A stretch of DNA of 64,000 nt, from assembly GCF_000377905.1 (NCBI RefSeq), contig NZ_KB898879.1, positions 46,044 through 110,043 on the forward strand. The letters are read 5' to 3'. The position numbers and the translations under genes are program-made. Each line of letters starts with the position of its first letter. The stretch's first letter is position 1. Under the pieces are notes generated by a model. That model was not told where the DNA came from. It searched no databases and saw only the letters and a program-made list of their open reading frames with translations. Shown piece after piece: positions 43,852-57,417 of this stretch. Source of the DNA: Thioalkalivibrio sp. ALMg11. Its GTDB lineage: Bacteria; Pseudomonadota; Gammaproteobacteria; Ectothiorhodospirales; Ectothiorhodospiraceae.

Positions 43852-43878
43852 AAAGAGCCGGCGGAGGACCGCCGGCTC
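43852..43878 (-). terminator. Terminator between sodB and argD
   Basis: GAGCCGGCGG-TCCT-CCGCCGGCTC on the minus strand followed by TTTGG. A 10-bp perfect stem. A second small hairpin, AAACCC-CAAA-GGGTTT, overlaps the sodB stop at 43920-43938. Confidence 0.8.
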
Positions 43879-43938
43879 GATGAAAGGCGCAGCCGCATCA
43901 TGCGGCCAAAGGCGCCTAGTATATAAACCCTTTGGGGT

Positions 43939-44520
43939 TTACTTCATCTGCTGGGCAGCGAAGTCCCAGTTGACCACGGCCCAGAAGTTCTCGAGGTACT
44001 TCGGACGCGCGTTGCGATAGTCGATGTAGTAGGCGTGTTCCCAGACATCGCAGGTCAGCAGCGGGGTCTTGCCATCGCGCAGTGGGTTGGCGGCGTTGGA
44101 GGTGTTGACGATCTCCACCGAGCCATCACTGTTCTGCACCAGCCAGGTCCAGCCGGAACCGAAGTTGCCGACTGCGGATTCGTTGAATTTCTCCTTGAAG
44201 GCATCGAACGAACCGAAGGCACTGTTGATCGCATCCGCGAGCTTGCCGGACGGTTCGCCGCCGGCGTTCGGGGCCATGCAGTTGAAGTAGAAGGTGTGGT
44301 TCCAGACCTGGGCGCCGTTGTTGAAGATGCCGCCGGCCGGGGCCTTCTTGATGATGTCTTCCAGCGAGGCGTTTTCGAATTCGGAACCCGGCAGCAGGCC
44401 GTTCAGCTTGGTCACGTAGGTCGCGTGGTGCTTGTCGTGATGGTATTCCAGCGTCTCGGCGGAGATGTGCGGCTCCAGCGCGTTCTTGGCGTAGGGCAGA
44501 TCGGGCAGTTCGTAGGCCAT
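43939..44520 (-). CDS. sodB: Superoxide dismutase, Fe type
   Basis: A 193-residue Fe/Mn superoxide dismutase. Metal ligands: H in EYHHDKHHATYV, H in AQVWNHTFYF, and D and H in CDVWEHAYYIDYRN. Glutamine in GAQVWNHTF plus the NAGGEPSG region favour the Fe form. Cytoplasmic. It is monocistronic, with terminators downstream and its own promoter. Confidence 0.96.
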   Translation of the reverse strand: MAYELPDLPYAKNALEPHISAETLEYHHDKHHATYVTKLNGLLPGSEFENASLEDIIKKAPAGGIFNNGAQVWNHTFYFNCMAPNAGGEPSGKLADAINSAFGSFDAFKEKFNESAVGNFGSGWTWLVQNSDGSVEIVNTSNAANPLRDGKTPLLTCDVWEHAYYIDYRNARPKYLENFWAVVNWDFAAQQMK

Positions 44521-44595
44521 GAAAGACTCCTTGTACGGTGTCGTGAGAAACTGAGACGGCAGCGCGCCGAAGCGGGAGCGCTGCTTAACAGGACA

Positions 44596-44624
44596 ACGAT
44601 AGTCACGTTGCCCGGGCGATGCAA
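44596..44624 (-). promoter_or_regulatory. Probable sodB promoter
   Basis: Minus strand TTGCAT, 17-bp spacer, TATCGT, located about 76 bases before the ATG. Moderate match to sigma70. Confidence 0.45.
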
Positions 44625-44680
44625 TTCCCGATGATGCCGGTTGGTTTTCACCCGGGCGGATTTCCCACAAGACGAGGCGC

Positions 44681-46189
44681 ATGGCGGATACCGACGAGAC
44701 GGGGCAGGAAGGCGAAGCGGCGTCGGCGAAGGGCTCGACGGTGAACTGGCGCGCCCGGATCGGCCTGATGCTGGGCCCGGCGATCTTCGTGCTGTTCCTG
44801 CTGGTGCCGGCGCCGATAGGGTTCGATCCGGCGGCGTGGTGGGTGCTGGGGCTGACGCTGTTCATGGCGACCTGGTGGATCAGCGAGGCGTTGCCGCTGC
44901 CGGTCACGGCGCTGCTGCCGATCGCGATCCTCCCGGTCCTCGACATTACCTCGATGGAGGACGCGACCGCGCCCTACGCGAACCCGATCATCTTCCTGTT
45001 CATGGGCGGCTTTGCGATCGCGTTGGCCGTGCAGCGCTGGGATCTGCACCGGCGCATGGCACTGGCGATCGTGGCCCGCGCCGGGAATCGCCTGCACATC
45101 CTGGTGGGGGCCTTCATGCTGGCCACGGCCGGGCTGTCCATGTGGGTTAGTAATACGGCGACCGCGGCCCTGATGCTGCCGATTGCGTTGTCGGTGCTGG
45201 GCCTGATCGAACGGGGCGCGCCGCCACAGGGCCAGGGGATGAATGCGGAGTCGCGGCGCCCGGCGCTCGCGCTGCTGCTGGGGATCGCCTTCGCCGCGAA
45301 CATCGGGGGCATGGCGACCATCATCGGCTCGCCGCCGAACGCGCTGACCGCCGCCTATCTCGGGGATCGCCACGGGATGGAGATCGGCTTTCTGGAGTGG
45401 ATGACTCTGGGGCTTCCGCTGGCGGCGATCCTCCTGGCCCTGGCGTGGTGGCTGCTGACGCGCTGGGTGTTCCCGGTGCACCGGGTCGAACTGAACGGCT
45501 TGCGCGCCCTGCTGGACGAGCAGCGCGCCACGGTCGGGCGCTGGTCGTCCGCAGAGAAGCGCGTGGCGGCGGTGTTCGTGCTGGTCGCGCTGGCCTGGCT
45601 GACAAGGCCGCTGCTGGAGGGCTGGTTGCCCATCTCGCTGACCGATGCCGGCATTGCGATCCTGGGGGCCGGTTTGTTGTTCCTGATCCCCTCGGGTTCC
45701 GGGGAGCAGCGCCGTCTGCTGGCCTGGGACAACACCCGCGAGCTGCCGTGGGGCGTGCTGCTGCTGGTCGGGGGCGGCCTGAGCCTGGGGGCGGCCATCG
45801 AGTCCAGTGGCCTGGCGGAGCTGGCGGCCGACGCCCTGGTGATCGCGCAGACCTGGCCGCTGATCCTCATCATGGCCGGGGTGGCCCTGCTGACCATGAC
45901 GCTGAGCCACGTAACCAGCAATACGGCCACGGCCGCGACGCTGCTACCACTGGTCACCGCGTTTGCGCTGCGTATGGATGTGCCGGTGCTGATGCTGGCG
46001 CTACCCGTCGCCTTTGCCGCTTCCGTGGCCTTCATGCTGCCAGTGGCGACCCCGCCGAACGCCATCGTGTTCGCCAGCAATCGACTGCAGGTGCTGGATA
46101 TGGTGCGGGGCGGGGCGTTGCTCTCCGTGGTCGCGCTGGTACTGATCAGCCTGGTGGTCTACGTCTTCGCCGAGGCTTTGCTGTTGTAG
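44681..46189 (+). CDS. SLC13/DASS family Na+-coupled anion transporter
   Basis: A 502-residue transporter with about 11-12 helices. The two SNT sodium-binding motifs of the DASS family are both present: SMWVSNTATAALMLP (about 155) and LSHVTSNTATAATLLP (about 410). Family members import dicarboxylates, sulfate or similar anions with Na+. The substrate cannot be assigned. The ATG at 44681 is divergent from sodB. Confidence 0.88.
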   Translation: MADTDETGQEGEAASAKGSTVNWRARIGLMLGPAIFVLFLLVPAPIGFDPAAWWVLGLTLFMATWWISEALPLPVTALLPIAILPVLDITSMEDATAPYANPIIFLFMGGFAIALAVQRWDLHRRMALAIVARAGNRLHILVGAFMLATAGLSMWVSNTATAALMLPIALSVLGLIERGAPPQGQGMNAESRRPALALLLGIAFAANIGGMATIIGSPPNALTAAYLGDRHGMEIGFLEWMTLGLPLAAILLALAWWLLTRWVFPVHRVELNGLRALLDEQRATVGRWSSAEKRVAAVFVLVALAWLTRPLLEGWLPISLTDAGIAILGAGLLFLIPSGSGEQRRLLAWDNTRELPWGVLLLVGGGLSLGAAIESSGLAELAADALVIAQTWPLILIMAGVALLTMTLSHVTSNTATAATLLPLVTAFALRMDVPVLMLALPVAFAASVAFMLPVATPPNAIVFASNRLQVLDMVRGGALLSVVALVLISLVVYVFAEALLL

Positions 46190-46259
46190 CCGCCGCGCGG
46201 ACTCGTTCTGTGGTCGCCGTGTCCCCGGCATTCTTGTGGGGATGAAAGGCCCCCCATGC

Positions 46260-46286
46260 TCAAGTTCTAGGCTTCGCCGCCGCTAG
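46260..46286 (+). promoter_or_regulatory. Sigma28 (FliA) promoter of the chemoreceptor
   Basis: TCAAGTTC (46260-46267), 11 bases, GCCGCTAG (46279-46286), close to the flagellar consensus TCAAGTTT-N11-GCCGATAA. It lies 70 bases upstream of the chemoreceptor ATG, and chemoreceptors are usual FliA targets. Confidence 0.65.
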
Positions 46287-46355
46287 GGGGGGCGTACGGC
46301 CCATTTTTCTTGTTCTAGAGCTGGCGATGACCAGCACATGGAAGGACGCGTAGAC

Positions 46356-48266
46356 ATGTTCAACAACATTCGAATTGGCGTACGACTTATGGTCGGCATC
46401 ATCGGCGTGGTGGTCCTCGCCGTGGTGCTGACCCTGGTCGTGGTGATGAATGCCCTGGGCACGATGGCAGACCGGGCGGAGCAGCGTGAGCTGAACGATC
46501 TCGCCGGGCAGCTGGTCGATCGGCTGGATCAGGAGGCCGCACGGGCCACCTCGATGGCCGAGGCCGTGGCGCGCATCCCGGACGTGCAGGAGGCGATGGC
46601 GAACGGTGATCGAGATCGCCTTGCCGACCTCACCGTCCCAAGCTTCGAATCGCTGAACGCGGATTACGGCGTGCGCCAGTATCAGTTCCATACGCCGCCG
46701 GCGACCTCCTTCCTGCGTGTGCATCGCCCGGACCGTTACGGCGATGACTTGTCCGGCTTCCGCCAGACCGTGGTCGACACCAACGACCGTCGGGCGCCGA
46801 TCTCGGGCCTGGAAGAGGGCGTCGCCGGTCTCGGTATCCGCGGGGTAGTCCCGATCGCTCACAACGGAGCGCACGTGGGTTCGGTGGAGTTCGGGCTGTC
46901 CTTCGGCGATCCCTTTTTCGAGCAGTTCACGGAAGAGCTGGGTGCGCCGGTTGCACTGTACCTGCGCGATGATGGCCGGTTCAGCCGCTTCGGTGGGACC
47001 ATCGCAGGGGACGCGACCTTCAGCGCGGCCGAGATGCGCGAGGTGCTTCAGGGCGAGCGCCTGGTGCGCAACGTGACCTACCAGGGCGAACCGATGGCGG
47101 TGATCGCACGGCCGGTGCTGGACTTCTCCGGTGATGCGGTGGGCGTGCTGGAGCTGATGGTGGACCGCAGCGCCTACGTGACGATGACCCGTAATGCTAC
47201 CGGCACCGTGGTCATGGTCGGCGTGATTGCCGTGGGCCTGGGCGCGCTGCTGGCCTGGTTCCTGACCCGCAGCATCGTGCGCCCGCTGCGCCAGACCGTT
47301 GCGCGCCTGGACGACATCGCCAGCGGCGAGGGCGACCTGACGCGCCAGCTGGAGGTGTCCGGCCGGAACGAGCTGGGCGATCTGGCGGTGGTGTTCAACC
47401 GCTTTGTCGAGAAGATTCGCGTATTGATCCAGCAGGTTGCGGCCGGGTCCGATCAGGTCGCCGCCGCGTCCACCGAGCTGTCCGCGACCAGCGAGGAGAC
47501 CAACGAGCAGGTGCGCCGTCAGAAGGCCGAGACCGACCAGGTCGCCACTGCGATGAACGAGATGACCGCCACCGTGCAGGAAGTCGCCCGCAATGCGGCG
47601 GATGCGGCGGCGGCCGCGCAGACGACGGACCAGGACGCCGTGGCCGGTCAGCAGGTGGTGCAGAAGACGGTCGCCGCGATCAACGGCCTGTCCAAGCAGG
47701 TGGACAATGCGGCCGACGTGGTCACCCGCCTGTCGCAGGATGCCGAGCAGATCAACAAGGTCCTCGAGGTGATCGGCGACATTGCCGACCAGACCAACCT
47801 GCTGGCGCTGAACGCCGCGATCGAGGCGGCCCGCGCCGGCGAACAGGGCCGCGGCTTTGCCGTGGTGGCCGACGAGGTGCGCACCCTGGCCAGCCGGACC
47901 CAGGACTCGACCCACGAGATTCAGCAGATGATCGAGCGAGTCCAGAGCGGCACACGCGAGGCGGTGCAGGCGATGGAAGATGGGCGTTCCAAGGCCCACG
48001 AGAGTGTCGAGCAGGTGAACCTGGCCGGCGAATCGCTGAACGCGATCACCCAGTCGGTCACCCGCATCAGCGACATGAACACGCAGATCGCCAGCGCCGC
48101 CGAGGAACAGTCCACCGTGGCCGAGGAGATCAACCGCAACGTGGCCAACATCACCGAGGTGCTGGACCAGACCGCGGCGGGCTCGGAGCAGATCCGCAAT
48201 GCCTCGGAGGAGCTGTCCAAGCTCGCCTCCCAGCAGCAAGAGCGCGTGGGTCAGTTCAAGGTGTAG
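46356..48266 (+). CDS. Methyl-accepting chemotaxis protein with Cache-type sensor
   Basis: A 636-residue chemoreceptor. It has an N-terminal helix (about 10-32), a periplasmic Cache-like ligand domain (about 35-280, with [18 protein letters not shown] and [10 protein letters not shown]), a second helix (about 282-305), HAMP (about 306-360) and a long cytoplasmic signalling coil. The hairpin tip is [20 protein letters not shown], then [13 protein letters not shown]. The ligand is unknown. AAGGA lies upstream of the ATG at 46356. Confidence 0.93.
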   Translation: MFNNIRIGVRLMVGIIGVVVLAVVLTLVVVMNALGTMADRAEQRELNDLAGQLVDRLDQEAARATSMAEAVARIPDVQEAMANGDRDRLADLTVPSFESLNADYGVRQYQFHTPPATSFLRVHRPDRYGDDLSGFRQTVVDTNDRRAPISGLEEGVAGLGIRGVVPIAHNGAHVGSVEFGLSFGDPFFEQFTEELGAPVALYLRDDGRFSRFGGTIAGDATFSAAEMREVLQGERLVRNVTYQGEPMAVIARPVLDFSGDAVGVLELMVDRSAYVTMTRNATGTVVMVGVIAVGLGALLAWFLTRSIVRPLRQTVARLDDIASGEGDLTRQLEVSGRNELGDLAVVFNRFVEKIRVLIQQVAAGSDQVAAASTELSATSEETNEQVRRQKAETDQVATAMNEMTATVQEVARNAADAAAAAQTTDQDAVAGQQVVQKTVAAINGLSKQVDNAADVVTRLSQDAEQINKVLEVIGDIADQTNLLALNAAIEAARAGEQGRGFAVVADEVRTLASRTQDSTHEIQQMIERVQSGTREAVQAMEDGRSKAHESVEQVNLAGESLNAITQSVTRISDMNTQIASAAEEQSTVAEEINRNVANITEVLDQTAAGSEQIRNASEELSKLASQQQERVGQFKV

Positions 48267-48290
48267 TCCCGGCCGTCATTCGGCCTTGCA

Positions 48291-48334
48291 GGCCCGCCGT
48301 ACCCGGTCATCCACCGGGCCGGCGGGCCTTTTTT
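48291..48334 (+). terminator. Rho-independent terminator after the chemoreceptor
   Basis: GGCCCGCCG and CGGCGGGCC form the stem with a 20-nt loop that itself can pair CCCGGT/ACCGGG, followed by TTTTTT. Confidence 0.85.
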
Positions 48335-48412
48335 GTGTCTTTGGTGGGAGCGGACCTGCCCGCGAGATCCCAGTCTATGGCGGAGATGGCGGGGGCCGTT
48401 CGGTCGTGCCGC

Positions 48413-49708
48413 TCAGCCTGTCGGGCCGGGCTCCAGCCCCAGGCCGATGCGCGCCAGTCGGGCGGCGCCACTGGCGGCATCGTCGTCGTCGGCTGCGGTC
48501 ACGGGCAGTCCCAGGATCCGGCTGCGGATGCGTGTCCAGACGGGGTTCCGGGCGCCGCCACCCAGGGACGCCACGCGTTCGACGTGCGGGGCGCCCAGCT
48601 CGGTCAGGCGTTGGTAGCCGTCGCGTTCCACCCGCGCAACCCCCTCGAACAGCCCCTGGAGGAAACACGCATCGTCCTCGGGCCGGGGCGTGAGACGGGG
48701 CTTCAGTTCGGGGTCGTTGACCGGGAAGCGTTCGCCGGGGCGGGGCAGGGGGAGATAGTCGAGCCCGCTGTCGGTCTCGGGGTCGATCGTGGCGCTTAGC
48801 CGCTCCAGTGCCGCATCGTCGAAGTGCTGGCGCAGCACCGCGCCACCGCTGTTGGAGGCCCCGCCCACCAGCCAGCGCCCCAGCAGCCGGTGGCTGTAGA
48901 TACCGAGCTCCGGGGCGTAGATCGGTTCCGGCGCCAGCTGCTTGATCACCAGGGTCGAGCCCAGGCTGGTCACGCCGGTGGTGTCGTCGTCCACACCGGA
49001 GGCGAGGAACCCGGCGATGCTGTCGGTGGTGCCGGCGACCACCCGGCAGGCCGGGTTCAGATGCAGCGATGCCGCCATTTCCGGGTCCAGCGGGCCTAGC
49101 ACGGTCCCGGCCGGGACCACCTCCGGCAGCAGCTCGGCGTCGGCGCCCAGCGTCTCCTGAAGCCAGTTTGGCCAGCCGCCCCACAGCGCGTCGTAGCCGA
49201 GCTTGAGGGCGTTGTTCTCGTCCATGCGGTCGAAGCGCCCGCGCAGGCGCCCGGCAATCCAGTCGGCCTGGTGCAGGACGCGACGCACGCCGGAGAGCCC
49301 CTCGTGGCGACGCAGCCACAACAGCTTGGCTGCCGACGAGCTGGGGCTGTGCACGGCGGAGTCCGCCGGCGCGACGCCGGCCAGCACCGGCAGCATGTCG
49401 GTGGCCCGGGCATCGTTGTACATCAGGGCCGGATGGGTCGGGCGGCCGTCGGCATCCAGCCGCAGCAGGGTGGCGGAAGTGCCGTCCACCGCGATGGCGG
49501 CGGGCTCGCCGTTCAGATGCGTGGCCGCCTCGCGCAGCAGCTCGCGCACGATGGCCCACCATAGCGCCGGGTTCTGTTCCGCCCGCTGCTCATCACCCCC
49601 CACCGACGCTGGCAGCGCCCGGTGTGCGGTGTGAATGCGTGCACCGTCCGGGGCCAGCAATGCGAGCCGGATCCCGGAGGTGCCCAGGTCAATCCCGATG
49701 GCGTGCAT
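48413..49708 (-). CDS. FGGY-family carbohydrate kinase
   Basis: A 431-residue sugar kinase. The phosphate motif is GIDLGTSGIRLALL, then AVDGTSATLL. It continues with ADWIAGRL, AGTTDSIAGFLASG, TSLGSTLVIK and LGGGARNPVWTRIRS. The compact length and DENNALKLGYD region are reminiscent of the D-ribulokinase/xylulokinase-like branch seen in autotrophs. The exact sugar is not determined. It lies 11 bases downstream of queF on the same strand. Confidence 0.85.
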   Translation of the reverse strand: MHAIGIDLGTSGIRLALLAPDGARIHTAHRALPASVGGDEQRAEQNPALWWAIVRELLREAATHLNGEPAAIAVDGTSATLLRLDADGRPTHPALMYNDARATDMLPVLAGVAPADSAVHSPSSSAAKLLWLRRHEGLSGVRRVLHQADWIAGRLRGRFDRMDENNALKLGYDALWGGWPNWLQETLGADAELLPEVVPAGTVLGPLDPEMAASLHLNPACRVVAGTTDSIAGFLASGVDDDTTGVTSLGSTLVIKQLAPEPIYAPELGIYSHRLLGRWLVGGASNSGGAVLRQHFDDAALERLSATIDPETDSGLDYLPLPRPGERFPVNDPELKPRLTPRPEDDACFLQGLFEGVARVERDGYQRLTELGAPHVERVASLGGGARNPVWTRIRSRILGLPVTAADDDDAASGAARLARIGLGLEPGPTG

Positions 49709-49719
49709 TGCGGGCTCGG

Positions 49720-50142
49720 TCAGCCGTTCATGTCCAGCGGGCTGCGGGTCGGCGCCGGCAGTTGCACCGGCTCCGGCGGCGTCCAGCCGGGCTTGCGATG
49801 CTCGGCAACCACGGTGGTGTAGACGCCGCCGCGTACGTTGAAGTACGAGGTCAGGCGCATGTAACGCGGGTCGGTCGCCGCCACCAGATCCGCCAGGATG
49901 CGGTTGGTGACCGCCTCATGGAATGCGCCCTCATCGCGGTAGGACCACATGTAGTTCTTCAGCGACTTGAGCTCCACGCACTTGCCGTCGGCCACATACT
50001 GGATATGAATCTCGGCGAAGTCCGGTTGCCCGGTGGCGGGGCACAGGCAGGTGAATTCCGGGATGCGGATATAGATCGCGAAATCGTTCTCCGGCGCCGG
50101 GTTGTCGAAGGTTTCCAGGGTCTTGCTCGGCTGGCTGGGCAT
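49720..50142 (-). CDS. queF: NADPH-dependent 7-cyano-7-deazaguanine reductase
   Basis: A 140-residue unimodular QueF (YkvM type). The catalytic cysteine is in [16 protein letters not shown], and the substrate/NADPH motif is [20 protein letters not shown]. It reduces preQ0 to preQ1 in queuosine synthesis. The start [10 protein letters not shown] at 50142 is followed by the conserved ENDF segment. Confidence 0.96.
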   Translation of the reverse strand: MPSQPSKTLETFDNPAPENDFAIYIRIPEFTCLCPATGQPDFAEIHIQYVADGKCVELKSLKNYMWSYRDEGAFHEAVTNRILADLVAATDPRYMRLTSYFNVRGGVYTTVVAEHRKPGWTPPEPVQLPAPTRSPLDMNG

Positions 50143-50162
50143 GGGTTTGTCGCGTCCTTGGT

Positions 50163-50245
50163 CGTTCCTGTGGGAGCGGGCCTGCCCGCGAAGCCCCCGC
50201 CAAAGCGGGAGGCAAGGAAGGCTTGGCGTGCAGGCGCGCCGCAGG
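50163..50245. repeat. REP element between queF and smc
   Basis: CTGTGGGAGCGGGCCTGCCC then GCGAAGCCCCCGCC, a copy of the GTGGGAGCGGGC...GCCCGCGAAG family. Another partial copy is at about 48347-48370. Confidence 0.75.
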
Positions 50246-50359
50246 GTTTTGTATGGTTTCGTGAAGCGGTTCGTTTGTCGAACTGGCAGTGGGTCACGGT
50301 AAAGGGTTAAGCGTGTACCATTCTAACCCCGAGTTTCCTGACCGCGGATAGCGCCGAAC

Positions 50360-53300
50360 GTGCGACTCGCCCGAATCAAGCTGGCCGGCTTCAAGTCGTT
50401 CGTGGACCCGACCACACTCGTCCTCCCCGGCAACCGGGTGGGCGTGGTCGGGCCGAACGGCTGTGGCAAGTCCAATACCATTGATGCCGTGCGCTGGGTC
50501 ATGGGCGAGTCCTCGGCCAAGCACCTGCGCGGGGACTCCAGCGAGGACGTCATCTTCAACGGCTCCTCCAGCCGCAAGCCGGTGGGGCAGGCCTCCATCG
50601 AGCTGGTGTTCGACAACTCCGACGGCCGCCTGGGCGGCGAGTACAGCGGCTACGGCGAGATCGCCGTCAAGCGCGCCCTGACCCGTGACGGGCAGTCCAA
50701 GTACTTCCTCAACGGTCAGCGCGCACGCAAGCGCGACGTGGTCGACCTGTTCCTCGGCACCGGTTTGGGTCCGCGCAGCTACGCCATCATCGAGCAGGGC
50801 ATGATTGCGCGTCTGATCGAGGCGCGCCCCGAAGAGCTGCGCGTCTACCTGGAGGAGGCGGCCGGCATCTCCAAGTACAAGGAGCGCCGCCGCGAGACCG
50901 AGAACCGCGTGCGTCATACCCGCGAGAATCTGGAACGCCTGGACGACGTCCGCGACGAGGTGTCCAAGCAGGCCGAGCGCCTGAACCGCCAGGCGGCCAC
51001 TGCCGAGCGCTACCAGGCGCTGGCCGCCGAGCGCCGGCGCAAGCGCGCCGAGGCCATCCTGCTGCGGCTGCAGGCCCAGGAGCAGGAGACAGACGCCAGC
51101 CGCGCCCGCCTGAACGACGCCGAGACCGCGCTGGCTGCGAGCCAGGCCGAGGCACAGAAGGCGCAGACCGGCACCGAGCAGGCGCGCCAGGAGCGCGTCG
51201 AACTGGAGGCCGCCACCACCCAGGCGCAAAGCACCTACTACGACCGCGCCGCCGAGGTCTCGCGTCTGGAGCAGTCCATCCGCCACGCGGAGGAAGAACT
51301 GGCGCGCGAACAGGCCGAACTGCGTCAGCTGGAACAACGCATCGAGGCGGCCGGCAGCGAGCACCAGGCGGTGGAGGCGCGCATCGCCCAGGCCGAGCAG
51401 GAGAGCGAACAACGCCGCGCGGCCGCCGCGACCGCCGAGGCCGAGCGCGAACGCCTGGAGGCCGCCGCCGAAGGCGCCGAAACCGAATACCAGAGCGCAC
51501 GCGAGGCGCTGACCGAGTGGGAGCGCTCGCTCTCCGAGCCGCGCCAGAACGCCCAGCTCGCGCGCTCGCGCATGGACAACGCCGAGCACCTCCTGAAGCG
51601 CGTCGCCCAGCGCCAGGAACGCGTGGAGGCCGAACGCGCGGCGCTGCCGCAGACCCACCCGGGCACCGAGGCGGATCGCCTGGACGCGGAACTGACCAGC
51701 CTGCGCGAGCGGCTGCAGAGCCTGCAGGGCGAACGCGACCAGCAGCAGGCCGCGCTCGCGGAATGGGAACAGGCTCAGCGCGAGGAGCAGGACACCCTGC
51801 ACGCCACCGAACGCGAGGCGCGCGAGGTCGCCGGGCGCCTGGCCGGGCTGGAGCACTTCGCCGGCGAGGACGACCCGCAGGAGACCCGCGCCCGCCGCGA
51901 GGCCTGGGCACGCGAGCACGGGCTGGACCTGTCGCGCCCGCTGGTGCAGCAGTTGGAGGTGGCCGAGGGCTGGGATACCGCGGTGGAGATGGTGCTGGGC
52001 ACCTGGCTGGAGGCCGCCGTCACCGATCAGCCGGAGACGGCGCAGGATCTCCCCGACGCGATGCTGCGCCTGGTCGGCATGGGCCTGTCGCACACGTCGG
52101 AGGTGCCGGCGGGGAGCCTGGCCGGGCACGTGCAGGGCTCCCCGGTCGTCACCGCCTGGCTCGCCTCGGTGCATTGCGCGGAGGACGCCGACGCGGCGCG
52201 GGCGGGCTTGGCTACGCTGGGGCCGGGCGAGAGCGTGATCACCCCGGATGGCACCTGGCTGGGTTCGGGCTGGGTCGCCCATCGCACGCTGGAGGGTGGC
52301 GCCAGCGGCGCGGTGGCCCGGGTACGCCTGGCGCGCGAGCTGCAGGAACGCCAGGAAGAACTGAACACCAAGGTGAATCGCCTGCAGGCCGCGCTGGAAG
52401 AACGCAACGAGACCATCGCGGCCACTCGCGCCCGGCGCGAGGCACTGGATGGACAGATCCGCGAACAAAAGGCGCAGATCGACGACCGCGAGCGCCGCGT
52501 GCAGCGTCTGCGCGACCAGGCGCGCCAGCTGGAACAGCAGCAGGAACGCATCGACCGCGAGGCGGGCGAGCTGGACGAGGAGGCCGCCCGTGCCCGCGAG
52601 CAGTTTGTTGCCGCGGAGGCCGAGCGCAACGAGGCCCTGACCCGCATCGAGACCCTGGAGGCCGACCGCGCCGATCTGGAGGCGCGGGTCGAGGCCGCGC
52701 GCACGGCCCAGACGGGCGCCCGCGACGCGGTGCGCGCGGCGCGCGACGCGGCCAACCAGGCGCGCATGGCCGAGCAGGAGGCGCGCCACCGCCTGGAGCG
52801 CGAACAGAACGAACGTGGGCGCCTGGAGCGTCAGCGCGAGGACGACGCGCAGCGCCGCGAGCGTCTGGCGCAGGGGCTCAGCGACCGCCAGGGCCCGCTG
52901 GAGCAATGGCGCGCGGACCTGCAGACCGCGGCGGAGCAGCGCCAGGCGGCCGAGGCACGCCTGACCCAGGCGCGGGCGGACCTGGAGGCCTGCGACGCCC
53001 GGCTGCGCGAGCTGGCGAGCACCAGCACCGAATTGGGCAACCGCGTGGAGGCGCAGCGTTCCACCTGCGAGGAACTGCGCCTGGACCTGCGCGAACGCTC
53101 GGTGCAGATCGAACAGCTCAAGACCCAGTTCCAGGAAGCCGGCTTCGCCGTCGAGGCACTGGCGCCCGAATTACCGGAGGATGCGAGCGTCCCGGCCTGG
53201 GAACAGGCGATCGGCGAGCTGGATCGCAAGATCGAGAAGCTCGGACCGATCAACCTGGCGGCAATTGACGAGGCGCGCAGTCTGGAGGAGCGCTCGCGCT

Positions 53301-53854
53301 ATCTGGAGGAGCAGCACGCCGACCTGATCGAGGCGCTGGAGACCCTGGAGCAGGCGATGCACCGCATCGATCGCGAGACCCGCGCGCTGTTCAAGCAGAC
53401 CTTCGACCAGGTGAATGCCGGGCTCGGGCACAAGTTCCAGCGCCTGTTCGGCGGCGGCGAGGCGCGCCTGGAGATGACCGGCGACGACCTTCTGGATACC
53501 GGCGTCACCATCATGGCGCGCCCGCCAGGCAAGCGCCTGTCGACCATCCACCTGATGTCCGGCGGCGAGAAGGCGCTCACAGCCTCGGCCCTGGTGTTCG
53601 CGATCTTCGAGCTGAATCCGGCGCCGTTCTGCATGCTGGACGAGGTGGACGCACCGCTGGACGAGGCCAACGTCGGCCGCTTCTGTGACCTGCTGCGCGA
53701 GATGTCGGAGCAGATCCAGTTCATCTTCATTACTCACAACAAGGCAACGATGGCCATGGCGGAACAGCTGATCGGCGTTACCATGCACGAGCCGGGCGTG
53801 TCGCGCCTGGTTAGCGTGGATATCGACGCGGCTGTGGAACTCGCCGAGGCCTGA
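50360..53854 (+). CDS. smc: Chromosome segregation protein SMC
   Basis: A 1164-residue SMC ATPase. The N-terminal head has LAGFKSFVDPTTLVLP and Walker A GPNGCGKSN (about 32-40). Two long coiled coils (about 170-500 and 660-1000) surround a hinge (about 510-640). The C-terminal head has the signature LMSGGEKALTA and Walker B CMLDEVDAPLDEAN. It is the loop-extruding subunit of bacterial condensin; use of SMC rather than MukB fits gammaproteobacteria outside the enteric group. The start is GTG at 50360. zipA follows at 31 bases. Confidence 0.96.
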   Translation: MRLARIKLAGFKSFVDPTTLVLPGNRVGVVGPNGCGKSNTIDAVRWVMGESSAKHLRGDSSEDVIFNGSSSRKPVGQASIELVFDNSDGRLGGEYSGYGEIAVKRALTRDGQSKYFLNGQRARKRDVVDLFLGTGLGPRSYAIIEQGMIARLIEARPEELRVYLEEAAGISKYKERRRETENRVRHTRENLERLDDVRDEVSKQAERLNRQAATAERYQALAAERRRKRAEAILLRLQAQEQETDASRARLNDAETALAASQAEAQKAQTGTEQARQERVELEAATTQAQSTYYDRAAEVSRLEQSIRHAEEELAREQAELRQLEQRIEAAGSEHQAVEARIAQAEQESEQRRAAAATAEAERERLEAAAEGAETEYQSAREALTEWERSLSEPRQNAQLARSRMDNAEHLLKRVAQRQERVEAERAALPQTHPGTEADRLDAELTSLRERLQSLQGERDQQQAALAEWEQAQREEQDTLHATEREAREVAGRLAGLEHFAGEDDPQETRARREAWAREHGLDLSRPLVQQLEVAEGWDTAVEMVLGTWLEAAVTDQPETAQDLPDAMLRLVGMGLSHTSEVPAGSLAGHVQGSPVVTAWLASVHCAEDADAARAGLATLGPGESVITPDGTWLGSGWVAHRTLEGGASGAVARVRLARELQERQEELNTKVNRLQAALEERNETIAATRARREALDGQIREQKAQIDDRERRVQRLRDQARQLEQQQERIDREAGELDEEAARAREQFVAAEAERNEALTRIETLEADRADLEARVEAARTAQTGARDAVRAARDAANQARMAEQEARHRLEREQNERGRLERQREDDAQRRERLAQGLSDRQGPLEQWRADLQTAAEQRQAAEARLTQARADLEACDARLRELASTSTELGNRVEAQRSTCEELRLDLRERSVQIEQLKTQFQEAGFAVEALAPELPEDASVPAWEQAIGELDRKIEKLGPINLAAIDEARSLEERSRYLEEQHADLIEALETLEQAMHRIDRETRALFKQTFDQVNAGLGHKFQRLFGGGEARLEMTGDDLLDTGVTIMARPPGKRLSTIHLMSGGEKALTASALVFAIFELNPAPFCMLDEVDAPLDEANVGRFCDLLREMSEQIQFIFITHNKATMAMAEQLIGVTMHEPGVSRLVSVDIDAAVELAEA

Positions 53855-53885
53855 CCGTCGGTACCGGAATCAACGAGGTTTTTTT

Positions 53886-57199
<3,314 letters not shown>

Positions 57200-57210
57200 T
57201 GAACGGCGCC

Positions 57211-57355
57211 CCGGTAGGAGCCGCCTCGGCGGCGAAGCCCCCGCCAGAGCCGGCCCCGGGCAGGGGCGTTCGCCTGCAAGCAGGCTCCTACCGGGGGTGT
57301 TCGTGCACGGGGCTGCCCCTGTAGGAGCCGCCTTGGCGGCGAAGCCCCTGCCAGC
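57211..57355. repeat. REP pair and half-element upstream of the second RAYT
   Basis: GTAGGAGCCGCCTCGGCGGC...GGCAGGGG, then GTTCGCCTGCAAGCAGGCTCCTACC (in pieces), spans 57211-57297. A further copy, GTAGGAGCCGCCTTGGCGGC, begins at 57321. The family recurs inverted downstream of the RAYT. Confidence 0.85.
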
Positions 57356-57417
57356 CTCAACGTTGCCACCAGCGCCTGATATCCTCGAACACGAAACGGA
57401 ATAGCGAAGGAGGTCCC

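Noticed and set aside
43920..43938. Main sodB terminator
   Set aside because: The AAACCC/GGGTTT hairpin overlaps the stop codon and is weak; the 10-bp GC stem at 43852-43878 is the better terminator.
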